Origin: a bacterium
GTDB lineage: Bacteria > Patescibacteriota > Minisyncoccia > Phycocordibacterales > GCA-002787175
NCBI GenBank assembly: GCA_030689285.1
Contig: JAUYJM010000039.1
Coordinates: forward strand, 1 to 16,225
Reading direction: 5' to 3'
Length of the DNA stretch: 16,225 nucleotides
The notes beneath the pieces are model-generated. The model was not told the origin of the DNA. It worked only from the letters and a program-made list of their open reading frames with translations, and made no database searches. Position 1 is the first letter of the stretch, and every line of letters starts with the position of its first letter. Made by a program: the position numbers and the translations under genes. Of this stretch, positions 13,497-16,225 are shown piece by piece.

Positions 13497-15308
13497 CTAT
13501 TTTCCAACCCTGTTGAGTTCATCCTTTGCTTTTTTAATGGTCAAGAGTTCCGAAGGGTCGGAGGTGATTATCTGGTCTTCCGTGTACGAAGCGATAATTT
13601 TTATCGCCACATGCTTTAACCCCACAAAAAATATTCCCTCTCCGACATCTGACTCTAAAAGCAGGTACTTTTCTTCATCCGTGAGATTAAAAGTCTTTTG
13701 TAATTTGTCTATGTTTGAAGGCGACTGTTTTAAAAGTATTTGTATGGAGGAGTTTGTAATTATAGGCAGTCCGTAAGGCGATTTTAGAAAGTCGTCCACG
13801 TCTTGAGTTATGGTGGACACTCCCAAGTAGTATTTTCTACCCCTCTTAGCTAGCCCTAAAAGAAAAGATGCCGTATCTTCGGACTTCATCATCCACCATG
13901 CTTCATCTATGACCAAGAGCCGTTTTCTTAAGTTTTTTCTTATGGCGTTCCATATGTAATGAGTAACTATATACATAGCCACAGGTTTCAATTCGTCTTC
14001 CATATCCCTTAGAGAAAAAACCACCAGTTTTCCGTTTATATCCACATTTGAAGGTCTGTTTATGAAACCGGCCCAAGTGCCTCTGGTATATTTTGACAGA
14101 CGTTGGACCAAAGATTCGCCCCCTTCCATCCCGGCAAGCACCAGTTCAAAGTCCGACATAAGAGGGGGTTCAAGGTTTGAGAAGTCGGCATCCGCGGTTA
14201 TGTCTTTTAGAGCGTATGTTTCTGTGATGGCGCGGTCTATTATGGCGTCTTCCTCCGGCGATAGGCCTCCCATCATAATTCTGAAAAGACCGACAAGGTT
14301 GATTATGTTTGACCTGAGTACGTCTGACGGCGACTCGTCTTCGGCAGGTTTAGGAAGTTCAAAGGGGTTTATATGATGTTCGGAGTTTAGCGAGATGTTA
14401 AAATATTTTCCGCCTACCGCTTCAGCCAAGTATTCGTATTCTTTTTCCGGGTCAATAACTATAACTTCGGTGTCAAACATAAGAGTTCTTATAATCTCCA
14501 ATTTTGTTTGATAACTTTTTCCAGAACCGGATTTCGCCAGAGTTACAGAATTGTAATTTTCAAGGGAAAAACGGTCAAAAAGAACCAAAGACGAGTTGTG
14601 TCGGTTTACGCCATAAAGAATGCCCTTATCGGATGTCAGGTCAAAAGATATAAATGGAAACATACTGGAAAGTGGCGATGAGTTTAGTTTTGAGTGGACG
14701 GCCAGTTCGTCTGTGGCCGATGGCAACACGCTTTTAAACCCTGCATCTTGTTGGAAAAGAGCAGGTTTTATATAAATCAGTTTAGATTCCAAAATAGAAC
14801 GGATTTCAGACTCTGTCGCATTCAGTTCTTCTTCGGTGTCGCCGTAAACTGAAACATAAAGCCCTACGTCAAAAAGTCTTTCCTGGGCCTGCATAAGGTC
14901 GTCTCTTAGTTTTTCCAAATCCTGATAAGCGGTGTCTAGCATAGGGTCCCGCACAAGCCCCTTTTCTTCCCTCGTATGTATTTGGCTTTGTACCTCGGCT
15001 ACTTTTTTTTGAAACTGTCTTAAGATTTTTGAGGTTTCAATGGGGTGGATGTGTATGGATATATCAAAGACCTTATCCAAGTTTATGATTGGCGAAAACC
15101 AACCGTCAGTGAGATATCGCGGATAGGAAATTACAAAAAAAGTTCGCGCGATTTTATCTCCGAGGTTCAGCATTTTAGGCGTTATTTTCAGCGCCGAAGG
15201 AGCAATAACGTCTTTAAGTTCTAAAACCCCCGCCTCGTAAATTTCTTGAGGCAGTATAGGTGCGAGTGTAGGAGCTTTTTTAGTTTTTAGAAAGTCAAAT
15301 ATACTCAT
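13497..15308 (-). CDS. VirB4/TraC-family type IV secretion ATPase
   Basis: VirB4-type ATPases energise pilus assembly and substrate transfer in type IV secretion systems. The 603-residue product (ATG 15308) has an N-terminal region with a coiled-coil-like charged stretch (about 92-148). The ATPase domain shows Walker A AKSGSGKS (258-265), the VIVIDPEKEYEYL strand (282-294) typical of the family, NPFEL (313-317), Walker B LLVIDEAWWMM (464-474), GLAKRGRKYYLG (485-496) and STITQDVDDF (498-507), followed by a C-terminal strand region. TTG at 15326 is a less likely start. It is preceded by the TraC-like N-terminal-domain gene across an 80-base repeat-bearing gap. Confidence 0.92.
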   Translation of the reverse strand: MSIFDFLKTKKAPTLAPILPQEIYEAGVLELKDVIAPSALKITPKMLNLGDKIARTFFVISYPRYLTDGWFSPIINLDKVFDISIHIHPIETSKILRQFQKKVAEVQSQIHTREEKGLVRDPMLDTAYQDLEKLRDDLMQAQERLFDVGLYVSVYGDTEEELNATESEIRSILESKLIYIKPALFQQDAGFKSVLPSATDELAVHSKLNSSPLSSMFPFISFDLTSDKGILYGVNRHNSSLVLFDRFSLENYNSVTLAKSGSGKSYQTKLEIIRTLMFDTEVIVIDPEKEYEYLAEAVGGKYFNISLNSEHHINPFELPKPAEDESPSDVLRSNIINLVGLFRIMMGGLSPEEDAIIDRAITETYALKDITADADFSNLEPPLMSDFELVLAGMEGGESLVQRLSKYTRGTWAGFINRPSNVDINGKLVVFSLRDMEDELKPVAMYIVTHYIWNAIRKNLRKRLLVIDEAWWMMKSEDTASFLLGLAKRGRKYYLGVSTITQDVDDFLKSPYGLPIITNSSIQILLKQSPSNIDKLQKTFNLTDEEKYLLLESDVGEGIFFVGLKHVAIKIIASYTEDQIITSDPSELLTIKKAKDELNRVGK

Positions 15309-15388
15309 ATGACGTGTAGCATGCAACGTGCAACAGTGGACGCGGAAAAAACTCTTTTTGTTTCATGCCCTATGTTGCGTGCTTCATG
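15309..15388. repeat. AAC-word degenerate foldback between TraC-like and VirB4-type genes
   Basis: The left side (15311-15336) contains ATGCAACGTGCAACA-like words and the right side (15365-15390) the inverted words TGTTGCGTGC and TTCATG. The core pairing is GCAACA with TGTTGC, extended by imperfect matches. The centre (15343-15360) is an A-run and a T-run around CTC, able to form a small hairpin. The right arm touches the stop codon of the upstream gene (15389-15391). The words resemble those at 8108-8200. Confidence 0.55.
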
Positions 15389-16030
15389 TTAATCAATTTT
15401 AATCGGTTTCTCCGTCTCCCCTGGATTAAACAATTTATAAAATAATTCCACTATCTCTTCCGTGCCAAGTTTGGCGACTCGCACACCCGACCGGATAAGG
15501 CCTTGTTCCACGACACTCATTCTTTGTTCAAGCTGGCTACGGTTCTCTTCAAAAAGCTCCATTTTGGATTCCGTAGTCTCTGACCGGTTTTTTTTCAAAA
15601 AGCCTTTTAATCCGCTTTGACTGCCGGTTTTCTGAAGAATGGGAGGTGTGAAAGGTATTACGACAAAAAATGTCTTTGTCATTATATTTGTACCCTCTAT
15701 AAAGCTTTTTATGAAACCTATGTATTCCCTTGTCTGAATTTTTAAAAGTTCGGTGGTTTGGGCTTTATATCTCTCCTCCAAAAGGGCGAGATACGGACGA
15801 ATATCCAAGTGCCGCGATTCCATAAAAATCTGTATTGAAAAGTCCAAAGAATTTAAAAAATTTTGAAATTGAGAAATGACGGCTGTTTGAGCGTCTTCGG
15901 ACTTAAGCGCGAAGTTTAAAGATGAAGCCAGTAAGATTCCGCGCATAGAATTGTCTTTAAGCACCGCGATTCCGTCGCGGACTTCTTTTATAGGGACAAA
16001 ATCTTGGGAAGGTTTAGCGTTTAAAACCAT
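15389..16030 (-). CDS. TraC-like N-terminal domain protein of a type IV secretion set
   Basis: The 213-residue product begins MVLNAKPSQDFVPIKEVRDG, then LLASSLNFALKSEDAQ, SLDFSIQIFMESRHLDIRPY and FVVIPFTPP. This pattern is that of the N-terminal domain of TraC/VirB4-like proteins common in Patescibacteria, where it is encoded upstream of the ATPase gene. It has no P-loop and no membrane helix. It probably acts with the VirB4-type ATPase encoded downstream at the inner face of the membrane; this is inference from gene order and pattern. It ends in a short charged tail (ETEKPIKID). The ATG at 16030 has no Shine-Dalgarno site. Confidence 0.75.
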   Translation of the reverse strand: MVLNAKPSQDFVPIKEVRDGIAVLKDNSMRGILLASSLNFALKSEDAQTAVISQFQNFLNSLDFSIQIFMESRHLDIRPYLALLEERYKAQTTELLKIQTREYIGFIKSFIEGTNIMTKTFFVVIPFTPPILQKTGSQSGLKGFLKKNRSETTESKMELFEENRSQLEQRMSVVEQGLIRSGVRVAKLGTEEIVELFYKLFNPGETEKPIKID

Positions 16031-16034
16031 AGTT

Positions 16035-16070
16035 AATGCGAACCTACGAAATAAATGCGAATACTACGAA
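16035..16070 (+). repeat. Two degenerate tandem units overlapping a stop codon
   Basis: AATGCGAACCTACGAA (16035-16050) and AATGCGAATACTACGAA (16054-16070) are near copies built from ATGCGAA and TACGAA words. The second covers the stop codon (16064-16066) of the gene at the right edge, and the whole fills the gap to the TraC-like gene. Confidence 0.65.
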
Positions 16071-16225
16071 CGGTCTGATGGGAGCAGAACTCGTTTCGGA
16101 TAAATTCTATACTGGCGGAAATTTACAATAATTCCTAATCTCAAGTCACTTGCCGATAAGTATCTTCTCATTTGATAGTAGTCGTCTGTTGATATAAAGC
16201 GCTTGGCTTTGAGGTCAATGATTAT
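16064..16225 (-). CDS. C-terminal end of a GxxExxY-family protein (partial)
   Basis: The frame enters from the right edge and ends at a TAG (16066-16064), giving the last 53 residues. They read as a strand with IDLKA (3-7), a helix region with YQMRRYLSASDLRLG (17-31), a strand IIVNF (32-36) and a basic KRVLL end (44-48). The order LKA...Y...L.....LG..VNF...KRV is the C-terminal half of GxxExxY proteins, small PD-(D/E)XK-related proteins known from rRNA intervening sequences and from intergenic sites. The family's namesake motif and start lie outside the window. Function is not established. Confidence 0.7.
   Translation of the reverse strand: MIIDLKAKRFISTDDYYQMRRYLSASDLRLGIIVNFRQYRIYPKRVLLPSDRS

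Noticed and set aside
14062..14376. Plus-strand frame antisense to the VirB4-type ATPase
   Set aside because: It lies wholly opposite conserved ATPase sequence and shows no domain or start signals.

Overview
The window looks like part of a Patescibacteria (Candidate Phyla Radiation) chromosome, most likely a Parcubacteria-type genome. This is inference from gene content and protein style. The supporting signs are a short YidC without a large periplasmic domain, compact replication genes, a VirB4/TraC-like secretion ATPase set of the kind common in this group, an isolated PilB, and many genes with no visible Shine-Dalgarno sequence. No rRNA, tRNA, CRISPR array or transposase gene was seen.

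Layout. Positions 1-1901 hold ruvB (minus strand) set between three large foldback elements, one directly after its stop codon and two in the 557-base gap upstream. pilB (1902-3581, minus) follows. Next comes a GC-rich nest of palindromes inside a terminal inverted repeat (3637-3831). A small plus-strand unit with a clear promoter, Shine-Dalgarno sites and terminator encodes a Gly/Tyr-rich lipoprotein and a 37-residue membrane protein (3843-4370). tsaE (plus) converges on a small DciA-like gene, dnaN and dnaA (all minus).

The replication origin is probably at 6303-6583 (dnaA-dnaN gap, several DnaA boxes, AT-rich) or at 7925-8204 (divergent dnaA/rpmH gap, one good box). To the right is the classic plus-strand set rpmH-rnpA-yidC-jag. 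rpmH is only 44 codons.

From 9944 to 16030 all genes lie on the minus strand and read, in order of transcription, as a secretion- or pilus-like gene set: a TraC-like N-terminal-domain protein, a VirB4-type ATPase, a small polytopic membrane protein, a secreted beta-sandwich protein, a VirB2-like two-helix protein with a long charged tail, and a membrane-anchored beta-propeller-like protein. The right edge carries the C-terminal end of what looks like a GxxExxY protein.

The most unusual signal is not a gene. Intergenic spaces repeatedly contain foldbacks of about 150-200 bases with locus-specific arms, and degenerate short-word repeats. Several touch or overlap the stop codon of the neighbouring gene. 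Three foldbacks around ruvB share an 8-base word and a nested-hairpin architecture although their outer arms differ.
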